Shown here in pieces: positions 4,851 through 6,082 of a stretch of 6,082 nucleotides of DNA. Below the pieces are notes generated by a model. The model ran no database searches, was not told the DNA's origin, and saw only the letters and a list, made by a program, of their open reading frames with translations. Location: contig JAURHL010000123.1 of the NCBI GenBank assembly GCA_030833305.1, positions 1 through 6,082 of the forward strand, written 5' to 3'. Both the position numbers and the translations under genes were made by a program. This DNA comes from Acidimicrobiales bacterium. GTDB lineage: Bacteria; Actinomycetota; Acidimicrobiia; Acidimicrobiales; Ilumatobacteraceae. Position 1 is the first letter of the stretch. Every line of letters begins with the position of its first letter.

Positions 4851-6082
4851 GTGGTCGGTAGCTGTTCGTCGCGAACCCCACCACCGGGACGGAACGTGGT
4901 GGATCGATCGTCGGCTTTGTCCTGCATTTGCTGCATCATCACACCCAACTCCTGAGAGGCTCTTTGGTCACCGAGGATCTTCTGCATCACGGCCGCTCCG
5001 GCACCGGCCATGAGCGCGGCCTGATTGTCGTTGAGGAACTTCTGTGAGTCCCGCATCCGCGTGGTGGAGCCGTTGATCTCGGGGATGACGTAACGCGCCA
5101 CCATGTCCCATGATCGAAGGGTGTTCTCGCGGTTGGCCCAGTCGTGCGCGAAGCCCAGAACCACGCCGAAGCCACCGGTGATGTCCTGCAGGTTGCGAAT
5201 CGCGGCCACCAGATCGTCGGGCGTGCCGATGACCGCTCCTCCGCTGCTCATCATGTCCATCAGTTCCCACTTGTCGTCGACGTGTTGTGCTCCGGGCCGA
5301 CCCAGGGTCCAGACGTTGTACTCGTTGTGCCAACGCTGCAATCCGTCGACGGACTGCCGACGCGCCTCCTCGCGGGTCTCGGCGATGTGGAAACTCAGCA
5401 ACACCCGCCAGTTGCGTCGGTCGACCGTCTGTCCGTGCTTGGCGGCCGACTCTTCTGCGAAGGACCACTGCGTGGGCAAGGCGGCCAACCCTGCGGTGCT
5501 GTTGGAGGCGATCGACAGCACACCGCACCCGTACTTGCCGGCCAGCTGCATGCCCGAGGGCGACAGTGTGGACGCCGTGGCCATGGGGATGCTTTCCTGC
5601 AACGGCAACAACTGCAGTTGGGCATCGCGCAGGGTGAACCAGTCACTCTCGTGGCTGAAGCGATCCTCGCCGCGCAACAGACGGGTGATCACCCCCATGG
5701 CCTCGTCCTGACGATCGCGTTGCACCAACGGATCGATACCCAGGGTCCACGCGTCACTCGGAAGCGCGCCGGGTCCGGTTCCGAACATGGCGCGCCCCTT
5801 GGTCATGTGGTCCAGTTGAACGATGCGCTGGGCGACGTTGAACGGATGGTGGTAGGGGAGCGAGACGACGCCGGTTCCCAACCGGATGTTGTGTGTGCGT
5901 TGTCCGGCGGCGGCGAGGAACATCTCGGGCGATGCGATCATCTCCCAGCCACTGGAGTGGTGTTCACCGCACCAGAACTCGTCGAATCCCAGACGGTCCA
6001 GGTGTGCGGCGAAGTCCAGATCACTCTGGAACTGGAGCGTGGGGTTCTCGCCGACCGGATGATGCGGGGCGAGGAACGTTCC
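4847..6082 (-). CDS. LLM-class flavin-dependent monooxygenase, limonene monooxygenase-like (start just beyond the window)
   Basis: The frame stays open from the TGA at 4849-4847 to the window's right edge, giving 411 visible residues. The ATG at 5941 is internal: 47 further codons upstream encode GTFLAPHHPVGENPTLQF... through DEFWCGEHHSSGWE, a typical luciferase-family N-terminus. Only a few residues (a Met plus perhaps two or three) should be missing. Other signatures are LGTGVVSLPYHHPFNVAQR at 68-86 and GRAMFGTGPGALPSDAW at 96-112. A C-terminal barrel segment (GTPDDLVAAIRNLQDITGGF) follows at about 286-305. The enzyme should be a cytosolic FMN-type monooxygenase working with reduced flavin. 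Limonene 1,2-monooxygenase is the usual label for this branch, but the substrate cannot be inferred. The last 60 or so residues form a polar, Met/Gln-rich tail (VMMQQMQDKADDRS) past the core barrel. It converges on the maleylpyruvate isomerase-like gene with a 9-bp gap. Confidence 0.9.
   Translation of the reverse strand, partial: GTFLAPHHPVGENPTLQFQSDLDFAAHLDRLGFDEFWCGEHHSSGWEMIASPEMFLAAAGQRTHNIRLGTGVVSLPYHHPFNVAQRIVQLDHMTKGRAMFGTGPGALPSDAWTLGIDPLVQRDRQDEAMGVITRLLRGEDRFSHESDWFTLRDAQLQLLPLQESIPMATASTLSPSGMQLAGKYGCGVLSIASNSTAGLAALPTQWSFAEESAAKHGQTVDRRNWRVLLSFHIAETREEARRQSVDGLQRWHNEYNVWTLGRPGAQHVDDKWELMDMMSSGGAVIGTPDDLVAAIRNLQDITGGFGVVLGFAHDWANRENTLRSWDMVARYVIPEINGSTTRMRDSQKFLNDNQAALMAGAGAAVMQKILGDQRASQELGVMMQQMQDKADDRSTTFRPGGGVRDEQLPTT

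Noticed and set aside
4132..5013. A 293-codon plus-strand frame overlapping the MDMPI-like gene and the start of the convergent LLM gene's 3' region
   Set aside because: It is a shifted-frame shadow dominated by Arg, Gly and Ser, without motifs, and competes with two genes with clear family signatures.
5939..5941. ATG as start of the right-hand LLM monooxygenase
   Set aside because: The frame continues open for 47 codons to the window edge and encodes the conserved family N-terminus, including the EHHSSGWE motif, so this Met is internal.

Overview
The window is GC-rich, tightly packed bacterial DNA with six protein genes on both strands. Two are incomplete because they run off the ends. The gene families point to an actinobacterium. 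There are two luciferase-like flavin/F420 oxidoreductases, a maleylpyruvate isomerase-family (mycothiol-dependent type) protein, and the PRC/MgtE-N/CBS plus DUF1003 gene pair that recurs in mycobacteria and streptomycetes. An acidimicrobial lineage is a reasonable guess, but it is inferred from gene content and composition only. No RNA gene, mobile element, CRISPR array or long gene-free stretch is visible. The longest intergenic gap is 73 bp.

Layout. Bases 1-728 (+) hold the C-terminal two thirds of a saccharopine dehydrogenase-like protein. It is followed after 2 bp by a complete Fur-family metalloregulator gene (731-1168, +), probably on the same transcript. The regulator's 3' end overlaps that of an opposing gene by 30 bp. 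That gene is the last of a three-gene minus-strand cluster, read from right to left: an LLM oxidoreductase (2956-3978), a soluble PRC-barrel/MgtE-N/CBS protein (1705-2934), and a two-helix DUF1003 membrane protein (1139-1690). Gaps of 21 and 14 bp suggest one operon. The cluster appears to start from a leaderless promoter, with the -10 element exactly 6 nt before a GTG start codon.

Transcribed away from this cluster across a 73-bp divergent region is a maleylpyruvate isomerase-like/DinB-fold gene (4052-4837, +). It has a good ribosome binding site and a 12-bp perfect palindrome upstream. It converges on a second, larger LLM monooxygenase gene (4847-6082, -, start just outside the window). Both stop codons of this convergent pair sit symmetrically inside one 17-bp inverted repeat.

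Functional reading. The left and centre suggest metal-ion sensing: a Fur-type regulator, and an MgtE-like cytosolic Mg2+-sensing module without a channel, paired with a membrane protein. The right half suggests redox or catabolic chemistry: two LLM enzymes flanking a thiol-dependent isomerase or transferase relative. No clearly new system is evident. The items most worth checking are the compact overlapping and shared regulatory elements and the channel-less MgtE/DUF1003 pair with its linked LLM enzyme.
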